Shown piece by piece: positions 1-5,394 of a stretch of DNA of 6,795 bases (position 1 is its first letter; each line of letters begins with the position of its first letter). The DNA is taken from contig JAFGXE010000098.1 of NCBI GenBank assembly GCA_016936785.1, positions 1 through 6,795 of the forward strand. The letters run 5' to 3'. Made by a program: the position numbers and the translations under genes. Origin of the DNA: Alphaproteobacteria bacterium. Lineage in GTDB: Bacteria > Pseudomonadota > Alphaproteobacteria > Rs-D84 > NBLK01. The notes beneath the pieces are model-generated. The model did not search any database. It was not told the DNA's origin and saw nothing but the letters and a program-made list of their open reading frames with translations.

Positions 1-1
1 G

Positions 2-295
2 AAAGTTTATCATGAAGGCGCCATCTTGATTTCTCTTCAGAAAGATAAAAAAGGAAACCTTATTGGAAAACCAATTATTTCTTCTCTTGGTGTTTTCGAA
101 AGCGACACAACAGGAATGATCAAAAAAAGTATTCTCAATGAAGTCATCCAAGTGTTTAAAGGCTTTTCAAAAGAAGATCGCACAAGTCAATCTCGACAAG
201 AGCAAAAGATTAATACCGCTGTTCGAAAAGGCCTAAAAGACTTTACCTCACAGTTCAAACGCCCTAAAATTGTGATCCACTTTATGGAAGGATAA
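2..295 (+). CDS. rnj: Ribonuclease J, C-terminal end (5' part outside window)
   Basis: The reading frame is open from the left edge of the window (KVYHEGAILISL...) and ends at TAA 293-295, giving the last 97 residues or so. A TTG at position 26 is inside the frame and is not a start. The residues fit the C-terminal domain of RNase J: a beta-strand with HEGAI and ISL, a short Lys/Gly turn, the P-IISSLGV segment, then a helix ending in INTAVRKGLKDF and a last strand KRPKIVIHFMEG. The missing upstream part should hold the metallo-beta-lactamase/beta-CASP catalytic core. RNase J is a cytoplasmic 5'-3' exo- and endoribonuclease acting in mRNA decay and rRNA maturation. The stop is two bases before the prepilin peptidase start, which suggests an operon. 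The family call rests on the C-terminal domain only, so it is good but not certain. Confidence 0.8.
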   Translation, partial: KVYHEGAILISLQKDKKGNLIGKPIISSLGVFESDTTGMIKKSILNEVIQVFKGFSKEDRTSQSRQEQKINTAVRKGLKDFTSQFKRPKIVIHFMEG

Positions 296-297
296 GA

Positions 298-945
298 ATG
301 ATTATAACAGCTCTTATTCTTTTAATTTTCCTGCCATTTATCCTGCCATTGACGCGGGCTATTGTAAAAAAATATCCAACAACGCTTCCTCATCTACTTT
401 GGCATGTTTTTGATGAAACGCTTTGGAAAAAAAGAGATATTCTTGTTTCAATAATTTTATTTTTGGTTTTTTTTAGCGCACTGTATTTCAAATATAATTT
501 GAACCTCGCTTTTGATCTCATTGCACCATTCACAGCCATTCTTTTTGTTGCCCTTCTCTTTTTATCTCTTACAGATTGGCAAAAACGCATTATCCCAGAC
601 TTTATTACACTCCCTGTTCTCTTAGTTGGACTTACACTCCCACATTTTTCAATCTTTACCCCCCTTTCTCCGTTTGAATCACTCTCAGGTGCATTAATTG
701 GATACTTTCTCCCCTCTCTTTTAGCCTTTGCTTCATATAAATTTCGCCCCGACGGAATCGGAGCTGGAGACACAAAACTCTTAGCAATGATAGGGGCTTG
801 GGTTGGACCGTTAGGGCTGTCTTACACATTGTTAATCACAACGCTTTTATTTAGCGCCTATGCAATATATACAAAAAAACGGGCGCTCCCTCTCGCCCCT
901 TTTGCAAATATAGCAACAGCAATCACCCTCTTAGGACTGATTTAA
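298..945 (+). CDS. A24-family prepilin peptidase (short form)
   Basis: This is a 215-residue integral membrane protein with about six or seven hydrophobic segments (roughly residues 1-22, 47-65, 74-91, 103-117, 128-147, 163-190, 199-215). Both signature aspartates of the A24 aspartic peptidases are visible: D93 in LTDWQKRIIPD (residues 91-101) and D158 in the GAGD motif (155-158), followed by TK. A PLAPFAN stretch near 198-204 matches the usual PFGPF-like segment of the last loop. Enzymes of this family cut the leader peptide of type IV prepilins and related pseudopilins at the inner membrane. The N-terminal cysteine-containing domain of full-length PilD (about 290 residues), linked to N-methylation, is absent; there is no Cys pair. 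The start ATG follows GGAAGGATAAGA, a good ribosome binding site lying over the end of the preceding gene. No pilin gene is visible here, so the substrate is unknown. Confidence 0.9.
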   Translation: MIITALILLIFLPFILPLTRAIVKKYPTTLPHLLWHVFDETLWKKRDILVSIILFLVFFSALYFKYNLNLAFDLIAPFTAILFVALLFLSLTDWQKRIIPDFITLPVLLVGLTLPHFSIFTPLSPFESLSGALIGYFLPSLLAFASYKFRPDGIGAGDTKLLAMIGAWVGPLGLSYTLLITTLLFSAYAIYTKKRALPLAPFANIATAITLLGLI

Positions 946-1235
946 GTGCCTTTTTTTCCAATATCTTTCAATCAAAATAAATAAAACAATACTCATAGCC
1001 GGACAAGATATGTGATTCGACAATACGATGCAAGAGAAAACAACCCTTAATAGAATCTATTTTGCATAATACCAGAAACACCTACTCGGGAAAGCAATAG
1101 AAACTGACTCAAATATTTTATTTATCTCGCGAGATTATAAAGATTATATCCATTGTAGAACAATCCTATAAATTTAGGATTATTGCCTTACTTTTCAGCA
1201 ATGCAATTCAACCAAACATATAAACAAAAAAGTAT
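946..1235. other. AT-rich gap without a gene
   Basis: No credible coding frame is seen on either strand between the prepilin peptidase and the tRNA promoter. The stretch holds a perfect 12-base palindrome ATCTCGCGAGAT (1124-1135). It also holds a 7-base-pair inverted repeat, AATCCTA (1162-1168) and TAGGATT (1175-1181), with a 6-base loop and no clear T-tract behind it. No convincing intrinsic terminator for the prepilin peptidase operon was found. It may be a decayed former gene or an untranscribed spacer. Confidence 0.5.
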
Positions 1236-1264
1236 TTGAAATTAAAAACGAAATCATATAAAAT
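1236..1264 (+). promoter_or_regulatory. Probable sigma-70-type promoter of tRNA-Val
   Basis: TTGAAA (1236-1241) and TAAAAT (1259-1264) each match five of six bases of the -35 and -10 consensus and are separated by exactly 17 bases. A start about 7 bases downstream would lie near 1271, giving a short leader before the mature tRNA 5' end at 1279. The call is by pattern only, in AT-rich DNA, so some chance matching is possible. Confidence 0.6.
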
Positions 1265-1278
1265 CCAAAAACACTTGA

Positions 1279-1356
1279 GGGCGTGTAGCTCAGTTTGGTT
1301 AGAGCGTTACATTGACATTGTAGAGGTCACAGGTTCGACTCCTGTCACGCCCACCA
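1279..1356 (+). tRNA. tRNA-Val (anticodon GAC)
   Basis: A complete cloverleaf can be drawn. The acceptor stem is GGGCGTG (1279-1285) with CACGCCC (1346-1352). The D stem is GCTC/GAGC (1288-1291 and 1302-1305). The anticodon stem is TTACA/TGTAG (1307-1311 and 1319-1323, with one T-G pair) around the loop TTGACAT. The variable loop is AGGTC, and the T stem is ACAGG/CCTGT around TTCGACT. The anticodon GAC at 1314-1316 reads valine codons GUC and GUU. The discriminator is A1353 and the CCA end (1354-1356) is encoded. The gene stands alone, with its own promoter and terminator, and its 3' end is partly duplicated downstream. Confidence 0.97.
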
Positions 1357-1367
1357 TTTAAAAAATA

Positions 1368-1396
1368 AACATTCTTTAGAATGTTTTTTTTATTTT
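1368..1396 (+). terminator. Intrinsic terminator behind tRNA-Val
   Basis: A 7-base-pair stem AACATTC (1368-1374) and GAATGTT (1379-1385) with a TTTA loop is followed by a T-rich tract (1386-1396). It starts 12 bases after the tRNA CCA end. The stem is AT-rich, so it may be only moderately efficient. Confidence 0.65.
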
Positions 1397-1397
1397 C

Positions 1398-1529
1398 GGG
1401 CGAAAAGGAGTCGAACCTTGAGAAGGTTTTTCCGTCAAGAAAATAACATGATATGTTATTTTTAGGAAACATCGGCGCAAGCGACAGCTAGCCGACAAAA
1501 TCATTTATGATTTTCTCCTGTCACGCCCA
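1398..1529. repeat. Composite palindromic element with tRNA-derived ends
   Basis: The two ends are inverted to each other: GGGCG (1398-1402) pairs with CGCCC (1524-1528), and AGGAG (1406-1410) pairs with CTCCT (1515-1519). Inside are a series of hairpins: AACCTT/AAGGTT (1414-1419, 1423-1428); TTTCC/GGAAA (1429-1433, 1465-1469) enclosing a perfect 10-bp stem AAAATAACAT/ATGTTATTTT (1440-1449, 1453-1462); TCGGC/GCCGA (1472-1476, 1491-1495); and AAAATCAT/ATGATTTT (1497-1504, 1507-1514). The left end, read in reverse complement, repeats AGGTTCGACTCCT of the adjacent tRNA (1331-1343) and then CGCCC. The right end repeats CTCCTGTCACGCCCA (tRNA 1339-1353) directly. No protein is encoded. It could be an interspersed palindromic element, a folded RNA, or a relic of integration at the tRNA. 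Its presence elsewhere in the genome cannot be tested here. Confidence 0.6.
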
Positions 1530-1541
1530 AAATTAAACATT
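1515..1541 (+). repeat. Direct partial copy of tRNA-Val 3' end and flank
   Basis: Fifteen bases, 1515-1529, are identical to tRNA bases 1339-1353. The similarity continues with a gap: AAATTAAACATT (1530-1541) resembles AAATAAACATT (1363-1373) behind the real tRNA. The CCA is missing in the copy. The copy lies about 176 bases from the original, in the same orientation. This looks like a duplication of the tRNA 3' end with its flank, of the sort left by tRNA-targeting integration or by replication slippage. Confidence 0.7.
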
Positions 1542-1549
1542 ACCCCGTG

Positions 1550-1575
1550 TGTCATCTCGAGCGCAGGTCGGGCTC
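1550..1575 (+). repeat. Degenerate copy of the TGTCATYYCGA repeat
   Basis: TGTCATCTCGA at 1550-1560 followed by GCGCAGGTCGGG resembles the palindromic repeats at 5132-5160 and 5344-5370, but the left arm has changed so that the hairpin is mostly lost. It lies just behind the mtaB stop codon. Confidence 0.4.
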
Positions 1576-1581
1576 TCTCTC

Positions 1582-2829
1582 TTACGATTCAACTAAAACA
1601 ACATCTCCAGAAGAAATTACCTTTTTATTTGAAACAACATCAACAAATTGCCCTTTCAGATAAACAGTTCTAAAATGTACCTTAATATAATTCGCTGTAT
1701 AGCCATCTTTTCCTTCGCTCAAAACCTTTAGTTCTTTCCCAAGGAATCTTGAAAACACATCTTTTTGCTTTTCAAGCTTTAGATCTCGAAGACGTTTTGC
1801 CCGCTCTTTTGCTTCAGTCCGATTGCTTTTCCATTCATAGGCGACTGTCCCAGAACGTGGCGAATAAGGAAAAATATGAAGATGAACAAGCGCATTCATT
1901 CTCTTTACAAACTGATATGTTTCTTCAAATTGAGGCTCTGTTTCTGTTGGAAATCCTGTAATAATATCCGCGCCAAATAAAATATCCGGGACAAGATCTT
2001 TTCCCTCTCGGATAAGATTTTCAATATCTTTTTGAGTATGACGCCGACGCATTTTTTCCAGAACATCATCTTGTCCAGATTGCATGGAAATATGTAAAAA
2101 CGGACAAAGCCTCGTATCTTCAGACATAATTTTAAAAATCTCTGTTGCAGAAACAGCAGGATCGTAAGAACTTAATCGCAACCAAAAATATTCTTTAATT
2201 TGACTAAAAATATCTCGAATTAAGTCTGCTAAAACCTCTTTTTCATTCTGAGGATTACGCCAAGACGCAATATCCGCTCCCGTCAAAACAATCTCTTTGT
2301 ATCCTAATGTAATATATTTACAAATAGATTTAACTATCTCATTCTTAGGGAGATTATAGGAACGCCCTCGGGTTGATGGCACAACACAATACGTACAAAA
2401 ATGATCGCACCCTTGCTGAATTTGAACAAATGCTTTTGTATGATTCGGGAAATGAGAAGCTACTTCTTTTTCATACGGCATTTTATGTGTCCCAAGTAAT
2501 GAATACCAGACACGACGATCTGTACTTTTGTAGGCATCGGGATTCATTTTATGGGTATTCCCAATAACTTTTGTCACAATCCCCATATCAAGATAGCGAT
2601 CTGGATTGAGTTGCCCTGCACACCCTGTCAAAATAATCTCTCGATCAGGATTTTCAGCTTTGTATTTTCGAATTGCCTGCCGAAGTTGACGTTCCGCCTC
2701 TCCTGTAATTGCACATGAGTGAAAAACAGTTGTTTTTTGCGCCCACGATTCATCTTTAAGAAAATCCCGTATTCGCTCACTTTCCAATGCATTCAGACGA
2801 CAACCAAATGTTTTAATCTCAAACGCCAT
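1582..2829 (-). CDS. mtaB: tRNA (N6-L-threonylcarbamoyladenosine-37-C2) methylthiotransferase MtaB
   Basis: This 415-residue radical-SAM methylthiotransferase converts t6A37 to ms2t6A in tRNAs reading ANN codons, in the cytoplasm. All expected parts are visible. The N-terminal UPF0004 domain begins KTFGCRLNALESE and carries the three cluster ligands C10, C39 and C70. The radical-SAM motif CDHFCTYC (C141, C145, C148) binds the second 4Fe-4S cluster and SAM, followed by PSTRGRS. The TIM-barrel segments LTGADI, LHISMQSG and GADIITGFPTE follow, and a C-terminal TRAM domain (about 365-415) should bind tRNA. The length is normal for MtaB and shorter than MiaB; the N-terminal motif and absence of an extension favour MtaB over MiaB and RimO. 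The start ATG overlaps the end of aroK by 11 bases, so translation is probably coupled. It ends in TAA. No anomalies are seen in key residues. Confidence 0.92.
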   Translation of the reverse strand: MAFEIKTFGCRLNALESERIRDFLKDESWAQKTTVFHSCAITGEAERQLRQAIRKYKAENPDREIILTGCAGQLNPDRYLDMGIVTKVIGNTHKMNPDAYKSTDRRVWYSLLGTHKMPYEKEVASHFPNHTKAFVQIQQGCDHFCTYCVVPSTRGRSYNLPKNEIVKSICKYITLGYKEIVLTGADIASWRNPQNEKEVLADLIRDIFSQIKEYFWLRLSSYDPAVSATEIFKIMSEDTRLCPFLHISMQSGQDDVLEKMRRRHTQKDIENLIREGKDLVPDILFGADIITGFPTETEPQFEETYQFVKRMNALVHLHIFPYSPRSGTVAYEWKSNRTEAKERAKRLRDLKLEKQKDVFSRFLGKELKVLSEGKDGYTANYIKVHFRTVYLKGQFVDVVSNKKVISSGDVVLVES

Positions 2830-3373
2830 AGTATTTTCCTAAAAGCTCAAACACATGTTCAACCGTATACTTAACAGGCTCGTCTTTTGTTTCGAGGGTA
2901 AAATCAGCTTCGGCATAAACAGGATAACGCTCATCAATTAACTTCATTAACACTTCTCGAGCATTCACATTCAACAAATGTGGACGTGTATCCCGATGAG
3001 CTGTCCGCTTAACCAAAAGCTCAAGATCCGCCTTAAGCCAAATTGAAATTGCATTTTCAAGAATAAATTCACGGTTCTTCGGACATAGAAATGCGCCTTC
3101 TCCCGTTGAAACAACCTTAATCTTAGGTTGTGTTTCAAGAACACGCCTTAAAACGCCAGCCTCACTTTTACGAAAAGATTCTTCTCCGTAAAGAGAGAAA
3201 AGATCAACGATTGAAATCCCAGAAGTTCTCTCAATTTCCTTATCTAAGTCTTTGAAAGGAAGGCCTAATCTTCGCGATACACGTCTTCCGATGCTCGTTT
3301 TTCCTGCCCCCATAAGACCGACAAAGACAAGAGGTTTATCAATTTTTTCTGATAAAATATCTGCCAAATACAT
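2819..3373 (-). CDS. aroK: Shikimate kinase
   Basis: This 184-residue P-loop kinase phosphorylates shikimate to shikimate 3-phosphate, the fifth step of chorismate synthesis. Walker A is GLMGAGKTS (residues 19-27). The DLD motif (42-44) supplies the shikimate/Mg-binding Asp, and R68 in SFRKSE corresponds to the substrate-binding Arg. The lid Arg lies in RDTRPHL (R130), and R149 is in DERYPVYAEAD. The usual GGG shikimate-binding turn reads GEG here (91-93, in STGEGAF), a change at a normally conserved glycine. The ATG is preceded by AAGGAAAATGAAAA (ribosome binding site near 3384-3389). The gene is first in a minus-strand pair with mtaB and divergent from fabD. The stop is TGA, followed in frame by GAT TAA. 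No aroB, its frequent partner in alphaproteobacteria, is present. The N-terminal extension of about 12 residues before the first strand is common in the family. Confidence 0.93.
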   Translation of the reverse strand: MYLADILSEKIDKPLVFVGLMGAGKTSIGRRVSRRLGLPFKDLDKEIERTSGISIVDLFSLYGEESFRKSEAGVLRRVLETQPKIKVVSTGEGAFLCPKNREFILENAISIWLKADLELLVKRTAHRDTRPHLLNVNAREVLMKLIDERYPVYAEADFTLETKDEPVKYTVEHVFELLGKYYGV

Positions 3374-3450
3374 TTTTCATTTTCCTTTTTATAATACATT
3401 TTTCACCGCACCGTATCATAAAATAGAGAATATGTCGATAAAAAAAGCAA

Positions 3451-3478
3451 TTGATTTTCGCGTTTAATAGGTTATTCT
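3451..3478 (+). promoter_or_regulatory. Candidate promoter of fabD
   Basis: TTGATT (3451-3456) and TATTCT (3473-3478) are separated by 16 bases and lie about 35 bases before the fabD start codon, within the 140-base divergent region shared with aroK. The match to consensus is moderate. No clear partner promoter for aroK was found on the other strand; TATTAT close to its ribosome binding site is a weak candidate for a -10. Confidence 0.4.
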
Positions 3479-3513
3479 GTAAGAAAATAAAATTAAGTGA
3501 AAGGAAAAAAAAG

Positions 3514-4455
3514 ATGTCAGTCTTATTCATGTTCCCAGGACAAGGATCTCAACAAATTGGAATGGGAAAAGAATTTTATAACTCTTACCCTGAAGCAAAA
3601 GCAGTATTTCAAGAAGTGGATGAATCACTCGGAGAAAAACTCTCAGATCTTATTTTTAATGGTGACTTAGAAAAATTAACGCTTACAGAAAATGTACAAC
3701 CCGCACTGATGACAGTTTCAATCGCAGCATTGCGCGCACTTGAAAAAGAACAAGGAAAAAAGATTAACGAACTTGCAGATTTTGTTGTCGGACATTCACT
3801 CGGAGAATATAGTGCACTTTGTGCAGTCGACAGTCTTTCAATTTCAGACACGGCAAAAATTCTTCGTGCACGCGGACAATTCATGCAAGAAGCTTCGCCT
3901 ATTGGACAAGGTGCAATCGCTGTTGTTCTTGGACTTGATATGATTCTGGTTGATGAAGTGTGTAGAAGAGCTTCAAATTTAACAGAAATGTGCCAAGTCG
4001 CGAATGATAACTGCCCCGGACAAATTGTCATTAGTGGACACACTCCTGCCATCGAACGTGCCCTTGAGCTCGCGAAAAAAGAAGGCGCAAAACGCGCTAT
4101 GATCCTCCCTGTTTCTGTGCCAGTTCACAGTGCGCTCATGCAACCGGCAAAAGAAAAGATGATAGAATTTATGCAAAATATTTCTCTTCAAAAACCACTT
4201 TTACCTTTCATTTCAAATTACAGCGCAAACACAGAAGAAGATCCTGAAGTTATAAAAAAACACCTTCTTGAACAACTCACACAACCTGTCCGATTCACAG
4301 AATGTATTTCTGAAGCAGTCGACCATGGCGTTGAACATGCGTATGAATTTGGATCAGGTCGTGTTTTATGTGGATTAGCCGGTCGGATTGGACGCGACAT
4401 TGCTTGTCATCCACTGAATATACCATCAGATATTGAAGGGTTCATTCAAGGTTAG
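3514..4455 (+). CDS. fabD: Malonyl-CoA:acyl-carrier-protein transacylase
   Basis: The 313-residue protein moves the malonyl group from CoA to the acyl carrier protein, feeding type II fatty-acid synthesis in the cytoplasm. It starts MSVLFMFPGQGSQ, the classic N-terminal oxyanion-hole region. The nucleophile is S95 in GHSLGEYSAL (93-102). R120 in RARGQFMQ binds the malonyl carboxylate, and the catalytic base is H205 in VPVHSALM. QPVRFTE (257-263) and FGSGRVLCGL (279-288) match the C-terminal part. The frame is open further upstream to 3451, but the ATG at 3514 is chosen because of the AAAGGA ribosome binding site (3500-3505) eight bases ahead and because the family begins exactly here. The stop is TAG. 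The usual partners fabG, acpP and fabF do not follow; instead a NUDIX frame starts three bases later. Very good match, no missing key residue. Confidence 0.97.
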   Translation: MSVLFMFPGQGSQQIGMGKEFYNSYPEAKAVFQEVDESLGEKLSDLIFNGDLEKLTLTENVQPALMTVSIAALRALEKEQGKKINELADFVVGHSLGEYSALCAVDSLSISDTAKILRARGQFMQEASPIGQGAIAVVLGLDMILVDEVCRRASNLTEMCQVANDNCPGQIVISGHTPAIERALELAKKEGAKRAMILPVSVPVHSALMQPAKEKMIEFMQNISLQKPLLPFISNYSANTEEDPEVIKKHLLEQLTQPVRFTECISEAVDHGVEHAYEFGSGRVLCGLAGRIGRDIACHPLNIPSDIEGFIQG

Positions 4456-4458
4456 ATC

Positions 4459-5010
4459 ATGAAAATACCCTCCCGTGCAAAACACGTCTTTAAAGGCGTC
4501 CTATTTGATATTTTTCAATGGACACAAAAAGTTTATAATGGAGAAGATCGCCTATTTGAAGCTCTCCGACACCAAGATGGCGCCGTCATTATCCCAGTTG
4601 ATTCAGAAGGAAATGTCTATTACGCCTGACAAAAACAACCTCATCAAAAAGTTTTTCTCGGTCTCATTGGCGGATCTGTCGAAAAAGGAGAAACGCCTCT
4701 TCAGGCTGCCAAACGCGAACTTGAAGAAGAAACAGGACTCAAAAGTAAAAAATGGTCAAAACTTTTTTCCTGGGAATTCGCCGGAAATGTAGACAGCCAT
4801 ATTCATTATTTCATTGCGAAAGACTGTGAATTAAAAGGAGAAAAACAAGAAGACCCCTCCGAACGCATCAAACTTCAAAAATCATCTTTTTCATTCTTCG
4901 TCAAAAATGTCGTCTCAGATCCGACCTTTCGTGACCGCCCATTTTATATCTACCTCTATAACAAACTCAATCCAGAAAAAGTAAAAGAATTAAAACAAAA
5001 ACTCTTCTAA
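4459..5010 (+). pseudogene. NUDIX hydrolase interrupted by an in-frame TGA
   Basis: Read through one stop, this frame gives 183 codons starting MKIPSRAKHVFKGVLFDIFQW and ending at TAA 5008-5010. Codon 57 is TGA (4627-4629), between NVYYA and QKQPH. The complete Nudix box GX5EX7REUXEEXGU is present after the stop (residues 72-94, GGSVEKGE...RELEEETGL), so the catalytic part can be made only by crossing it. The intact family hydrolyses nucleoside diphosphates linked to another group, such as ADP-ribose; the substrate here is unknown. The ATG follows AAGG within the end of fabD, three bases after its TAG, so it was probably translated with fabD. No Met occurs after the TGA, so restart is unlikely. 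There is no frameshift, and the rest looks well kept, which fits a recent nonsense change, readthrough or a sequence error. CGA or AGA (Arg) or TGG (Trp) could each give TGA by one base. Confidence 0.75.
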
Positions 5011-5034
5011 AACAATTGTTCTTATCTCTTCTTT

Positions 5035-5123
5035 TGTCATTTCGAAAGGCTTTCGCCTGAAAAATCTCCCACCGACTCACTGCCAAAATCTCAGGAGATT
5101 CCTCACATACGTTCGGAATGACA
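5035..5123. repeat. Palindromic interspersed repeat, type A, copy 1
   Basis: The outer ends are inverted: TGTCATTTCGAA (5035-5046) and TTCGGAATGACA (5112-5123), with one mismatch in pairing. Inside lie the hairpin AGGC-TTTC-GCCT (5047-5058) and the 7-bp inverted pair AATCTCC/GGAGATT (5063-5069, 5094-5100). It lies 24 bases behind the NUDIX frame. It has no coding capacity. It could serve as a transcript-end hairpin for the fabD operon, but it lacks a T-tract. Confidence 0.7.
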
Positions 5124-5131
5124 CCTTTTTT

Positions 5132-5160
5132 CTGTCATCCCGACGCAGGTCGGGATCCAG
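5132..5160 (+). repeat. Palindromic interspersed repeat, type B, copy 1
   Basis: CTGTCATCCCGAC leads into a perfect 8-bp stem ATCCCGAC (5137-5144) and GTCGGGAT (5149-5156) with a GCAG loop. Sequences of this style are familiar as dispersed repeats in intergenic regions of alphaproteobacteria, including Rickettsia-like genomes. Confidence 0.7.
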
Positions 5161-5172
5161 TCCTTTATACTA

Positions 5173-5201
5173 CTGTCATCCCGGACTTGATCCGGGATCT
5201 C
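5173..5201 (+). repeat. Palindromic interspersed repeat, type B, copy 2
   Basis: The stem ATCCCGGA (5178-5185) and TCCGGGAT (5191-5198) closes a CTTGA loop and is preceded by the same CTGTC lead as copy 1. Relative to copy 1, the stem has an extra G-C step changed on both sides, so the pairing is kept. Confidence 0.7.
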
Positions 5202-5208
5202 ACCGTCT

Positions 5209-5334
5209 TGTCATTTCGAAAGGCTTTAAGCCTGAGAAATCTCCCTCCAACATCCGTGAACTTTCTTTTTTTGACTCTCTGCCAAACATTATGAGATCTC
5301 TCGTTGAACATAAATGTTCTCTGTCGAGATGACA
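5209..5334. repeat. Palindromic interspersed repeat, type A, copy 2
   Basis: The outer ends are TGTCATTTCGA (5209-5219) and TCGAGATGACA (5324-5334), inverted with one mismatch. Internal hairpins are AGGCT-TTA-AGCCT (5221-5233) and GAACAT-AA-ATGTTC (5306-5319). The first 35 or so bases are nearly the same as copy 1; the centre is unrelated and longer. Confidence 0.65.
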
Positions 5335-5343
5335 TCTTCTTTT

Positions 5344-5370
5344 CGTCATCCCGACGGAGGTCGGGGGATC
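5344..5370 (+). repeat. Palindromic interspersed repeat, type B, copy 3
   Basis: CGTCATCCCGAC and GTCGGG form a 6-bp stem (5350-5355, 5360-5365) with a GGAG loop; two extra G bases interrupt the outer pairing seen in copy 1. It lies 24 bases beyond the stop of the minus-strand outer-membrane gene, so its hairpin would be in that gene's 3' untranslated region. Confidence 0.65.
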
Positions 5371-5394
5371 TATACTTCTTCATACCGATTGGAT

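Noticed and set aside
390..773. A 127-codon minus-strand frame inside the prepilin peptidase
   Set aside because: It is antisense to a clear A24 peptidase, and its composition is that of a shadow frame.
3451..3513. Longer fabD start giving 21 extra residues
   Set aside because: There is no ribosome binding site before 3451, the added residues do not resemble FabD, and the ATG at 3514 has a good ribosome binding site and matches the family N-terminus.
4627..4629. Selenocysteine or UGA=Trp recoding at the TGA
   Set aside because: NUDIX enzymes have no known Cys/Sec need at this place and I see no convincing SECIS-like hairpin just downstream. Trp is encoded by TGG throughout the window.
4475..4792. 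A 105-codon frame overlapping the NUDIX region
   Set aside because: It is out of frame with the Nudix box, shows no family features, and is a shadow of the interrupted gene.
5011..5020. AACAATTGTT behind the NUDIX frame as a terminator
   Set aside because: It is a 10-base palindrome with no loop and no proper T-tract.
5035..5370. CRISPR array
   Set aside because: Units differ in length and type, spacers are not uniform, and the units are palindromic interspersed repeats.
5165..5383. A 72-codon minus-strand frame in the repeat cluster
   Set aside because: It is a chance translation of the palindromic repeats, with no ribosome binding site or recognisable domain.
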